Origin: Spirochaetia bacterium
GTDB taxonomy: Bacteria > Spirochaetota > Spirochaetia > Sphaerochaetales > Sphaerochaetaceae
DNA: 5,153 nt
Assembly: GCA_009929055.1 (NCBI GenBank)
Contig: SABI01000184.1
Location: 1-5,153, forward strand
Direction: 5' to 3'
This document shows, piece after piece, positions 1-5,153 of the stretch; position 1 is the stretch's first letter, and every line of letters starts with the position of its first letter. The notes beneath the pieces were generated by a model that ran no database searches, was not told where the DNA came from, and was given only the letters and a program-made list of their open reading frames with translations. The translations under genes and the position numbers were made by a program.

Positions 1-1
1 C

Positions 2-355
2 CATGTCCATGCTGATGATGTAGCTCAACTATTCATGTGCGCTCTTGAAAGGCGTAGCGTCTCATTGGGGGAGAGTTTTCATGCAGTTGCTGCTAAAGCA
101 GTTACCCTTCGAGGGTATGCATCATGGGCTTATCAATATTTTGGATATGAACCTCACCTTAATTTTTTACCATTAGAAGAGCTTAACAAGAGTCTTTCTA
201 AGATAGATGCCTGGTTTACAACAGACCATGTAGGTAGAAGTCCTTGCTGCTCTATAGAGAAGGCAAAGAGTCTGTTAGGCTACACACCAAGATATACTTC
301 ATTTCAAGCTGTCCAAGAATCTCTAGAAGCTTTGATTAATACCAACCAAATCTGA
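2..355 (+). CDS. NAD-dependent epimerase/dehydratase (extended SDR), C-terminal part, 5' end outside window
   Basis: The open frame runs from the left edge to a TGA at 353-355, followed at once by TAA, and gives 117 visible residues. An internal ATG at 35 is not the true start, because the frame stays open upstream and begins HVHADDVAQLF. That stretch matches the conserved '(Y/H)V-H-x-D-D-V-A' segment of extended short-chain dehydrogenases, where it lies after the catalytic region. The end, with DHVGRSPCCSIEKAKSLLGYTPRYTS, is the usual C-terminal substrate-domain tail of NAD-dependent sugar epimerases/dehydratases (S-x-x-K-A-x-x-x-L-G-Y-x-P-x-Y). The Rossmann glycine motif and the YxxxK catalytic pair would be upstream of the window, so the reaction and substrate cannot be assigned. 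Such enzymes are cytoplasmic and act on nucleotide sugars or related carbohydrates. A 181-bp gap with regulatory-looking dyads separates it from the transporter operon, so co-transcription is not obvious. Confidence 0.85.
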   Translation, partial: HVHADDVAQLFMCALERRSVSLGESFHAVAAKAVTLRGYASWAYQYFGYEPHLNFLPLEELNKSLSKIDAWFTTDHVGRSPCCSIEKAKSLLGYTPRYTSFQAVQESLEALINTNQI

Positions 356-368
356 TAAGTTGTGCAAA

Positions 369-384
369 CTTTGTAGAGACAAAG
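369..384 (+). other. Small hairpin after the epimerase gene
   Basis: CTTTGT (369-374) and ACAAAG (379-384) form a perfect 6-bp stem around an AGAG tetraloop, 14 bases past the epimerase stop codon. The stem has only two G-C pairs and no T-run follows, so it is a poor intrinsic terminator. It may be a weak 3' end structure or chance. Seen directly; function unknown. Confidence 0.25.
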
Positions 385-409
385 ATAATCATCTCTTTCA
401 TAAATCTTA

Positions 410-439
410 TTGGTGAGAATGACTCCTCTATGATATGAT
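410..439 (+). promoter_or_regulatory. Possible sigma-70-type promoter for the transporter operon
   Basis: TTGGTG (410-415) and TATGAT (434-439) are separated by 18 bases. The -10 matches TATAAT at five of six positions; the -35 matches only the TTG. A weaker alternative lies downstream, TTGGTA (478-483), 17 bases, then TAGAAA (501-506). It would place the dyad at 459-473 just upstream of its -35. In AT-rich DNA such matches are common, so the exact start of transcription is uncertain. The general expectation of a promoter between 356 and 520 is more secure than either choice. Confidence 0.3.
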
Positions 440-443
440 ATCA
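431..443. promoter_or_regulatory. Perfect interrupted palindrome, candidate operator
   Basis: TGATAT-G-ATATCA is a perfect palindrome with 6-base arms around a single central base. It overlaps the best -10 candidate (434-439) of the transporter operon, where a repressor would act. No family is assigned; part of it superficially resembles metal-regulator boxes. AT-rich palindromes of this size can arise by chance. Confidence 0.3.
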
Positions 444-454
444 ATCAATCCATT

Positions 455-476
455 ATCCCTTATGATTCATAAGGAT
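455..476. promoter_or_regulatory. Dyad upstream of the transporter operon, shared motif CTTAT-N3-TCATAAG (copy 1)
   Basis: The arms CCTTATG (458-464) and CATAAGG (468-474) pair perfectly around ATT. The pairing extends by two more pairs if C457 is bulged. The core CTTAT-N5-ATAAG (459-473) occurs again, with the same spacing and the same TC before ATAAG, upstream of the sensor gene at 4462-4476. No T-run follows, so a terminator is unlikely. A binding site for a dimeric regulator is the more natural reading, but this is inference. Confidence 0.45.
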
Positions 477-536
477 GTTGGTATGTGTTGATTTCTGTAA
501 TAGAAAAAAAACTGTGAGTAAAAAAGAGGAAAGGAA

Positions 537-1559
537 ATGAAAAAAACTTATGTAATTGTGTGCATTTGCGCAAGTCTCCTCATGATGGGGAACATGCTCT
601 TCGCTACTGGCTCTCAAGAGAAAGAACCTGTACAAAGTTCAACAGCTTTAGAGGAAAAAGTCTCTCTCTATGCTAGTATCACGGCTATTGAGCCGATACT
701 TGAATCTTTCCAGAAAGATGTTGGTATTGTTGCTGAAAATACAAGAATTTCTACATCTAAATTTGCTTCAACTGTCTTAACTGAGTTCCAAGCAGGGAAG
801 CTAATGGCAGATGTTGTTCAGGCCCCACTACCAGTATTGGAAATTCTAAAATCCTACGGAGTAGTAAAAGATTATGTTTCACCAGTTGGACAAACATATC
901 CCGAGTGGGCAAGAAACAATGGAGGCATTTATCAATTTGGAATTGAGTATGTCGCCTTAATCTATAATACAGAACTTGTTAACCCTGCTGATGTCCCTAA
1001 GCGTTATGAAGACCTTACTCTTCCAAAATGGAAGGATAAGATTGTTATGGCAAATCCTGGCAACCACGCTACTACAATATCTTGGCTAGTTGGACTTAAA
1101 GAAAACAACGTTTTTGGATCAGAAGCGAAATGGATGGAATTTGTTAAAGGCCTTGCTGCCAATAACCCAATGTTTGTAGCCTCATTTGGACCAACTCCAG
1201 CACCTATCGAAAGTGGAGAAAAACTTATTGGAATTTCAATGCCAAAGTATATTATTACCAAAGCACCAGCTCCACTAGCTTGGGCACAAGTTGAACAGCC
1301 AATCCTTGGTTCTCCTCGAGCTATAGCTATTACAAGTAGCGCTCCTCATCCTAATGCAGCGGCAGCTTTCATGGAATACTGGTTAGCAGATGAGGCAATG
1401 TCTTTATTAGCAAATAAAGTAGGTGAATATGTTCTCACTCCAGGAGTATTCCCTCCTATCGACGGTATCGATAAAGCAAAAGTTATCCCAATTAGAGATC
1501 TTTCAGATGAAGAACTTGTAAAATGGGGTGCTGAATTTGAAAAGATCTTTACCCTGTAA
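537..1559 (+). CDS. ABC transporter substrate-binding protein, AfuA/FbpA-like (type 2 periplasmic binding fold)
   Basis: This 340-residue protein is the solute-capturing part of the importer encoded by this operon. It starts at ATG 537, six bases after GAGGA (526-530), and opens with a signal peptide: KK, a hydrophobic stretch over residues 5-22, and probable cleavage after LFA (21-23), giving mature TGSQEKE. No cysteine follows the cleavage point (C9 and C11 lie inside the hydrophobic core), so a standard lipobox is absent. The body fits the extracellular solute-binding family of ferric/organophosphate importers. It has GIEYVALIYNTELV (135-148), then the Y-E-D-L-T-L-P-K-W-K-D-K-I-V-M-A-N-P block (157-174), and near the end VGEYVLTPGVFP (295-306), which resembles the conserved 'G-E-Y-P-x-x-x-G-V' tail. 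The length is normal for the family. The ligand is not determinable. Classical ferric-binding FbpA has adjacent tyrosines in its second domain; here only single tyrosines (for example Y238) are seen, so iron is not supported over hexose phosphate, phosphonate or another anion. Confidence 0.9.
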   Translation: MKKTYVIVCICASLLMMGNMLFATGSQEKEPVQSSTALEEKVSLYASITAIEPILESFQKDVGIVAENTRISTSKFASTVLTEFQAGKLMADVVQAPLPVLEILKSYGVVKDYVSPVGQTYPEWARNNGGIYQFGIEYVALIYNTELVNPADVPKRYEDLTLPKWKDKIVMANPGNHATTISWLVGLKENNVFGSEAKWMEFVKGLAANNPMFVASFGPTPAPIESGEKLIGISMPKYIITKAPAPLAWAQVEQPILGSPRAIAITSSAPHPNAAAAFMEYWLADEAMSLLANKVGEYVLTPGVFPPIDGIDKAKVIPIRDLSDEELVKWGAEFEKIFTL

Positions 1560-1588
1560 GCAAAAATTTAAACTAGAGGACGTTTTTC

Positions 1589-2674
1589 ATGGAAATCGAA
1601 ATTCGAGGACTTAAAAAGTATTACTATTCAGAGGGAAAGACTATCAAGGCACTTGATGACGTGAATATCACGATTCCGGCAAACAAGATCTTTACCCTCC
1701 TCGGCCCTAGTGGATGTGGAAAAACCACCCTTTTAAGAAGTATCGTAGGCTTAGAAACTCCTGATGAAGGAGAAATCTTAATTGGTGATACAGTTGTGTG
1801 GTCGAATAAAAAGAACATCTATATTCCGACTGAGAAGAGGGGCTTAGGGATGGTGTTTCAAACCTATGCTATTTGGCCTCATATGAATGTATTTAATAAT
1901 GTCGCCTATCCTTTGCAAAACCAAGGTATGCCGAAGGCAGAAATTGAAGAAAGGGTTCGTGAGACGTTAAGTTTTGTGCAATTAGAAGGTTTCGAAAAGC
2001 GTCCTGCTACCAAGCTATCTGGTGGGCAGCAGCAGCGAATAGCCCTAGCAAGGGCTCTCGTTGCGAAGCCTAAAGTTATTCTCTTTGATGAACCCCTTTC
2101 TAATTTGGATGCTAAGCTTCGAGAAGAGACTCGTAAAGAGCTCCGCTCGTTCCTTTCTGAATTGGAAATTACTGCAGTCTATGTAACTCACGACAGAGTT
2201 GAAGCTCTTTCCCTCTCTGATTCTATCGGGGTGATGAAATCAGGTAAGATTGTAGAAATAGGAGATCCCAAGAAAATCTACTTCAATTCTGAACACCATT
2301 TTGTTGCTGATTTTATTGGAAGATCAAACCTTATTCCAGCTCAAGTAAAAATAAGCAAAGATTCCTACACTATTGTAGAGACTTCCTTAGGGGAGTTTAC
2401 CTGCCGTCAGAGGGATTTTCCAGTAGATAGTAATCTCACTTTATGCATCAGACCTGAATTTATCGATCTAATAGCATCCGAGGAGACTACTGATAAGAAT
2501 ATTCTCCATGGCGTTATGGAGACAATGGTATTTGTAGGAGATGTTTATGAGAGTGAAATTAGGGTATCTGATGTGTTGTTTATGGCCAAGGTGGACCCAG
2601 AAACAACCATAGCTGTTGGTGATAAAGTCTCTTTTTCTGTTAAACCGGAACATTGTCTTCTGGTTTCGAAATAG
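1589..2674 (+). CDS. ABC transporter ATP-binding protein with C-terminal TOBE domain (Fe3+/spermidine/AfuC-type)
   Basis: This 361-residue protein is the energy-coupling subunit, hydrolysing ATP at the inner face of the membrane. All nucleotide-binding motifs are intact: Walker A GPSGCGKTT (39-47), Q-loop Q91 in VFQTYAIWPHM, signature LSGGQQQR (143-150), Walker B VILFDEP (163-169), D-loop SNLD (171-174) and switch histidine H201. After the switch histidine the usual HDQxEAL reads HDRVEAL, a mild deviation. Residues from about 245 to 357 form the accessory C-terminal region. It contains LCIRPEFIDL (285-294) and ends VSFSVKPEHCLLV, the standard TOBE pattern of the large importer ATPases. The start at ATG 1589 is fixed by AGAGGA (1575-1580) eight bases upstream. 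The gene begins 29 bp after the binding-protein gene and is followed 12 bp later by the permease gene, so the three are almost certainly one operon. The substrate is set by the binding protein, not by this subunit. Confidence 0.95.
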   Translation: MEIEIRGLKKYYYSEGKTIKALDDVNITIPANKIFTLLGPSGCGKTTLLRSIVGLETPDEGEILIGDTVVWSNKKNIYIPTEKRGLGMVFQTYAIWPHMNVFNNVAYPLQNQGMPKAEIEERVRETLSFVQLEGFEKRPATKLSGGQQQRIALARALVAKPKVILFDEPLSNLDAKLREETRKELRSFLSELEITAVYVTHDRVEALSLSDSIGVMKSGKIVEIGDPKKIYFNSEHHFVADFIGRSNLIPAQVKISKDSYTIVETSLGEFTCRQRDFPVDSNLTLCIRPEFIDLIASEETTDKNILHGVMETMVFVGDVYESEIRVSDVLFMAKVDPETTIAVGDKVSFSVKPEHCLLVSK

Positions 2675-2686
2675 GAGATAGCTATA

Positions 2687-4366
2687 ATGGTAAAACATCA
2701 ATCCAGACTAACCTACCTCCTTATTGTGATACTCGCTTTGCTCACTCTCAGTCCAGTAGTAATGCTTGTTATTGGAAGCTTCTCTAAAGGATTGAATACC
2801 TTTGGAGATTTTACCGTTTCAAAATATGTTTCTGTATACACAGACCCATCATTTTATGGCGTATTGGGCAATACGTTAGTATTTGTGACCTTCTCTGCCC
2901 TGTTTTCCACTATTCTTGCTTTGTTTCTTTCATATTTGAACAACAGAACAAATATCCCAGGAAAATTTATGTTCAAGGTAATCTCTGTTGTCCCTATGAT
3001 GATCCCTCACGTTCTCTTTGCAGTGAGTTGGGCTCTACTGATGAATCCCTCAAATGGGATTATTAACCTTGTCCTGATGAATCTTTTAAAGCTAGATTCT
3101 GCCCCATTCAATATCTACACGATTAGGGGTATGGTTCTCGTAGAAGGGTTGCTAGACCTTCCAATTGCTTATTTGATTATAGCTCCAGCTATGGCCTCCT
3201 TCGACATCTCCTTAGAAGAATCCTCAAGGGTTTTTGGAGCTGGAAATATGAAGACTCTCTTTAGAGTTACTCTACCAGTTTTGCGTCCTGCAATCTTAGC
3301 AGCGTTTATTCTCTGTGTAGTGCGAGCCCTTGCTTCCTTTGCAGTTCCTTCTGTATTAGGTATGCCAGGGAGAACTTATGTGCTAGCTACCTATATTTAT
3401 CGAACGGTTACTACTGGATTTATTGCTGACTATGGCAAAGCAGCTGCTGTTGGTATGAGTATTCTTGTGGTTTCCATCTCCCTTATTTATGTCTATCGCT
3501 ATCTTACTCGCTCAAGCGAAAAGTATGTTACTGTTTCGAGCCGTGGGTTTAAACCAGTAGTAATTCAACTAAAAAAAGCGAGGATTCCTTTGTTTATTGT
3601 TCTTGGTTTATTCTCATTCATCCTCATTGGACTCCCTATATTAGTATTGCTTTATACCTCTTTTGTCCCCTATTCGATGGTCCCAAGTGTGAAGGCTTTC
3701 TCTACAATGACCTTAGACCATTGGAAGAGTGTCCTTAGCGACCCAATATCTCTCTTGTCTTTGAAGAATAGTTTATTCCTCTGCCTTGTAGGGGCTTCTT
3801 TGGGTACTCTCCTTTCTGTCTTTATCTCTTATGTCATTGTAAAGGTGAAGACCAAAGCTTCTGGTATTCTTGAATCCTTGAGCTTCCTCTCCTTCTCTTT
3901 TCCAGGAATTGTTATAGGTATCGGGTTTATGTGGTTTTTCGTACGAACTCCTTTATACTCAACCATATGGGCTCTTCTCATAGGCTACATTGCCACCTAT
4001 CTTCCTTACGGAATTAGGCCAATGACTAGTGCTTTTATCCAAATTCATAGCCACTTGGAAGAATCTTCTAGTGTATGTGGGGCCTCTTTTCTTACAACGA
4101 TACGGCGTATAGTTGCACCACTTTTGATCCCTGGTATTGTCTCGGGTTGGATTCTTATGGCAACGATGTTCTTTAGAGAGCTCTCCCTTTCTGTCGTTCT
4201 CTCTAGGCCTGGGACAGAAACTATGGCAGTACAAATTCTCAGGTTCTCAGATGATGGACTTTGGGGAAGGCTCTCTGCTTTAGGTATCATCATGATTGGC
4301 ATTTCTGTACTACTCGTGGTAATGGCTAATTTGGTCGGAAATCATTTTAAACCAGTAACTGATTAA
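2687..4366 (+). CDS. ABC transporter permease, two fused membrane domains (FbpB/AfuB-type)
   Basis: This 559-residue integral membrane protein forms the whole translocation channel. It is a tandem duplication of the binding-protein-dependent permease domain, with about twelve hydrophobic segments, roughly at residues 8-30, 60-85, 97-119, 147-170, 203-222, 251-272, 301-324, 361-385, 399-418, 424-441, 480-500 and 530-550. Each half carries the cytoplasmic EAA-type coupling loop that contacts the ATPase. The first is LEESSRVFGAG (176-186) leading to LPVLRPAIL, and the second LEESSSVCGAS (457-467) leading to APLLIPGIV. Both loops retain the key glycine and proline. The length is that of ferric-type fused permeases, so no separate second permease is needed. 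Translation starts at ATG 2687. AGGAG (2673-2677) overlaps the stop codon of the ATPase gene, which suggests translational coupling. A strong terminator follows the stop, ending the operon. The substrate cannot be read from the permease. Confidence 0.93.
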   Translation: MVKHQSRLTYLLIVILALLTLSPVVMLVIGSFSKGLNTFGDFTVSKYVSVYTDPSFYGVLGNTLVFVTFSALFSTILALFLSYLNNRTNIPGKFMFKVISVVPMMIPHVLFAVSWALLMNPSNGIINLVLMNLLKLDSAPFNIYTIRGMVLVEGLLDLPIAYLIIAPAMASFDISLEESSRVFGAGNMKTLFRVTLPVLRPAILAAFILCVVRALASFAVPSVLGMPGRTYVLATYIYRTVTTGFIADYGKAAAVGMSILVVSISLIYVYRYLTRSSEKYVTVSSRGFKPVVIQLKKARIPLFIVLGLFSFILIGLPILVLLYTSFVPYSMVPSVKAFSTMTLDHWKSVLSDPISLLSLKNSLFLCLVGASLGTLLSVFISYVIVKVKTKASGILESLSFLSFSFPGIVIGIGFMWFFVRTPLYSTIWALLIGYIATYLPYGIRPMTSAFIQIHSHLEESSSVCGASFLTTIRRIVAPLLIPGIVSGWILMATMFFRELSLSVVLSRPGTETMAVQILRFSDDGLWGRLSALGIIMIGISVLLVVMANLVGNHFKPVTD

Positions 4367-4384
4367 ATTGGGAGAAAATAATCT

Positions 4385-4438
4385 TTTAGGCCTTCCCCCT
4401 TTTAATGAGGAAATGGAGGGCCTAAATTATATTTTTTT
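4385..4438 (+). terminator. Rho-independent terminator of the transporter operon
   Basis: The arms TTTAGGCCTTCC (4385-4396) and GGAGGGCCTAAA (4415-4426) form a 12-bp stem with one T-G wobble, around an 18-base loop that may hold a small inner stem. A run of seven T (4432-4438) follows after TTATA. The hairpin begins 18 bases past the permease stop codon, which is typical for the end of an operon. It separates transcription of the transporter from that of the downstream sensor gene, although some read-through is possible. Confidence 0.85.
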
Positions 4439-4458
4439 ATGGAGCTGATTTTCATAAA

Positions 4459-4479
4459 TTACTTATTTGTCATAAGTAA
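4459..4479. promoter_or_regulatory. Perfect dyad upstream of the sensor gene, shared motif CTTAT-N3-TCATAAG (copy 2)
   Basis: TTACTTAT (4459-4466) and ATAAGTAA (4472-4479) are perfect inverted repeats of 8 bases separated by TTGTC. No T-run follows, so it is not a terminator. It ends seven bases before the -35 candidate at 4487, which suits an activator site or an upstream operator. Its core is the same CTTAT-N5-ATAAG found at 459-473 before the transporter operon. A further direct copy of TCATAA lies just upstream at 4452-4457. The role as a protein binding site is inferred. Confidence 0.5.
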
Positions 4480-4486
4480 ATAAACA

Positions 4487-4514
4487 TTAACATAGAACAT
4501 AATTGACTTATAGT
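4487..4514 (+). promoter_or_regulatory. Probable sigma-70-type promoter of the sensor gene
   Basis: TTAACA (4487-4492) and TATAGT (4509-4514) are 16 bases apart, each matching its consensus at five of six positions. Transcription would begin near 4521, giving an untranslated leader of about 88 bases that contains the unusual Shine-Dalgarno and start-stop pair. An alternative -35, TTGACT at 4503-4508, has no good -10 at proper spacing. Confidence 0.45.
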
Positions 4515-4561
4515 GGGATTGATAGTACCGATAAAGACTAAATAGACAATAATAGCTTGCT

Positions 4562-4580
4562 AAAGGAGGAGGTAATGTAG
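4562..4580 (+). promoter_or_regulatory. Strong Shine-Dalgarno followed by a start-stop minimal ORF (ATG TAG) in the sensor leader
   Basis: AAAGGAGGAGGT (4562-4573) has near-ideal complementarity to the 16S 3' end. Its AAGGAGG (4563-4569) lies five bases before an ATG at 4575-4577, which is directly followed by TAG (4578-4580). No longer ORF can use this site: the next start-like codon, TTG at 4585, is also followed directly by TAG. The site therefore decides no protein that I can see. It may be a ribosome-holding element that influences the sensor gene 29 bases downstream, or the remnant of a lost start. Confidence 0.4.
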
Positions 4581-4595
4581 TAGGTTGTAGTAGAT
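4576..4595 (+). repeat. Two tandem 10-base repeats in the sensor leader
   Basis: TGTAGTAGGT (4576-4585) is followed directly by TGTAGTAGAT (4586-4595), identical at nine of ten positions. It lies between the start-stop site and the true Shine-Dalgarno of the sensor gene. It may be a slippage product; no function is claimed. Confidence 0.4.
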
Positions 4596-4608
4596 AGGAG
4601 GGTGCTTT

Positions 4609-5153
4609 GTGACATCAATACCCGGGCTTTGGGCGTTTGTTGTTTCTGCAGGCTTAATGATCAGCCTCTGGTTTTTTAGTCTACAATACTTTAAGCAACC
4701 AACTGGAAAAGCTTTTTTCTTAATTATTACCTCGGCACTTTTTTGGTCTCTGACATACATTGGAGAGTTGGTTATTGCTGATTTTAGTCTGAAAATGGTC
4801 TTTGTTCGATTACAATTTATTGGCATTAATACATTTCCCCTCTCGTGGCTAATCCTTGCAGCCCTACATACAAAGGTTCACATAAAGAAGTCCGTATGGG
4901 CTCTTATTGCATCTATATGGCTTATATTATTTGTGTTTATCTTTTTCATCCCTGCTCCAAACCTCTTTTGGGGACTCCCTACACTTGTGGACTTAGCTCC
5001 TAGTTCTTCAATGTTTGTGATAAACTACCATTACGGTCCTCTTTTTTATTTTCTACTTATTCCTTATGTGTATGTGCTTTTATTCTTTTCATTCCTTTTT
5101 ATGGTAAAAGGATTATCAAAAGGGCATGTATTTTATCGTAAGCAATTAACCTA
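4609..5153 (+). CDS. Membrane sensor with N-terminal 7TM histidine-kinase-type domain, 3' end outside window
   Basis: The frame opens at GTG 4609, seven bases after AGGAGG (4596-4601), and stays open to the window end (181 residues). An in-frame TAG at 4591-4593 rules out an earlier start; the first in-frame ATG is residue 17 (4657) and has no comparable Shine-Dalgarno. Hydrophobic segments lie near residues 7-27, 35-57, 67-86, 96-115 and 143-168, the first five of an expected seven. The pattern fits the N-terminal 7TM sensor region found on histidine kinases and some diguanylate cyclases: ALFWSLTYIGEL (43-54), VRLQFIGINTFPLSWLILAAL (66-86), then YHYGPLFYFLLIPYVYVLLF (140-159) and YRKQ (176-179). 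The output domain (PAS, HisKA/HATPase or GGDEF) lies beyond the window, so kinase activity is inferred only. The ligand is unknown. The gene has its own candidate promoter and shares a dyad motif with the transporter operon, which suggests a regulatory link between sensor and importer. Confidence 0.75.
   Translation, partial: MTSIPGLWAFVVSAGLMISLWFFSLQYFKQPTGKAFFLIITSALFWSLTYIGELVIADFSLKMVFVRLQFIGINTFPLSWLILAALHTKVHIKKSVWALIASIWLILFVFIFFIPAPNLFWGLPTLVDLAPSSSMFVINYHYGPLFYFLLIPYVYVLLFFSFLFMVKGLSKGHVFYRKQLT

Noticed and set aside
369..398. Hairpin after the epimerase gene considered as its terminator.
   Set aside because: The stem is only six base pairs with two G-C pairs, and the downstream bases are mixed rather than a T-run, so I kept it only as a weak structure.
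453..635. Minus-strand open frame of 60 codons across the transporter promoter and signal peptide.
   Set aside because: It is antisense to a well-supported gene start, has a low-complexity Phe/Leu-rich translation from the complementary strand, and matches no protein pattern I recognise.
2189..2197. HDRVEAL in place of HDQxEAL after the ATPase switch histidine, considered as a sign of a defective ATPase.
   Set aside because: The switch histidine, Walker A, Walker B glutamate and signature are all intact, and variation at this following position is tolerated in the family.
3959..4302. Two overlapping minus-strand open frames inside the permease gene.
   Set aside because: They overlap each other and the strongly supported permease. 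Their translations look like random reading of a membrane-protein gene, with no domain pattern.
4459..4479. Perfect 8-base dyad considered as a second terminator after the transporter operon.
   Set aside because: The stem is almost all A-T and is followed by ATAAACATTAA rather than a T-run, while a much better terminator lies just upstream. An operator is the better reading.
4577..4589. GTAGTAGGTTGTA is identical over 13 bases to part of the animal let-7 microRNA.
   Set aside because: The context is plainly bacterial, with operon structure, Shine-Dalgarno sites and a bacterial terminator. The match arises from the local TGTAGTAG repeat and is coincidence.
4560..4826. Minus-strand open frame of 88 codons opposite the sensor gene.
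   Set aside because: The plus-strand frame has a proper Shine-Dalgarno and a recognisable 7TM pattern; the reverse frame is a shadow.

Overview
The window looks like the chromosome of an AT-rich bacterium (about 40% GC by eye). A spirochaete of the Sphaerochaeta/Treponema kind is my tentative placement. The best hint is the N-terminus of the solute-binding protein, whose signal peptide ends in LFATGSQE, a style common in that group. This is inference from one protein, not a phylogenetic result.

Layout, all on the + strand: (1) at 2-355, the C-terminal 117 residues of an NAD-dependent epimerase/dehydratase (extended SDR); (2) at 356-536, a 181-bp intergenic region with several dyads and a possible promoter; (3) at 537-4366, a compact three-gene operon for a complete ABC importer of the ferric/organophosphate/AfuA-FbpA type. 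Its genes are a periplasmic binding protein, an ATPase with a TOBE domain, and a double-length permease with two fused membrane domains. The genes are 29 and 12 bp apart, each with its own Shine-Dalgarno sequence; (4) at 4385-4438, a clear intrinsic terminator; (5) at 4439-4608, a regulatory stretch with a perfect dyad, a plausible promoter and an unusual leader; (6) at 4609-5153, a GTG-started gene for a 7TM sensor (histidine-kinase N-terminal 7TM family), cut off by the window end.

How the parts fit: the binding protein captures a solute, the fused permease forms the whole channel, and a presumed homodimer of the ATPase powers import. The solute cannot be read from the sequence. The family covers ferric iron, hexose phosphates, phosphonates and others, and the paired tyrosines of classical ferric-binding proteins are not visible. 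The following gene is a membrane sensor with its own promoter.

The most notable signal is that the two intergenic regions share a dyad, CTTAT-N3-TCATAAG, one copy before the transporter operon and one before the sensor gene. This suggests that one regulator controls both, possibly the sensor's own partner. A second oddity is a near-ideal Shine-Dalgarno followed at once by a start-stop AUG-UAG minimal ORF in the sensor leader. I found no CRISPR array, mobile element, tRNA or rRNA gene. Apart from these regulatory signals the region is ordinary transport and sensing machinery.
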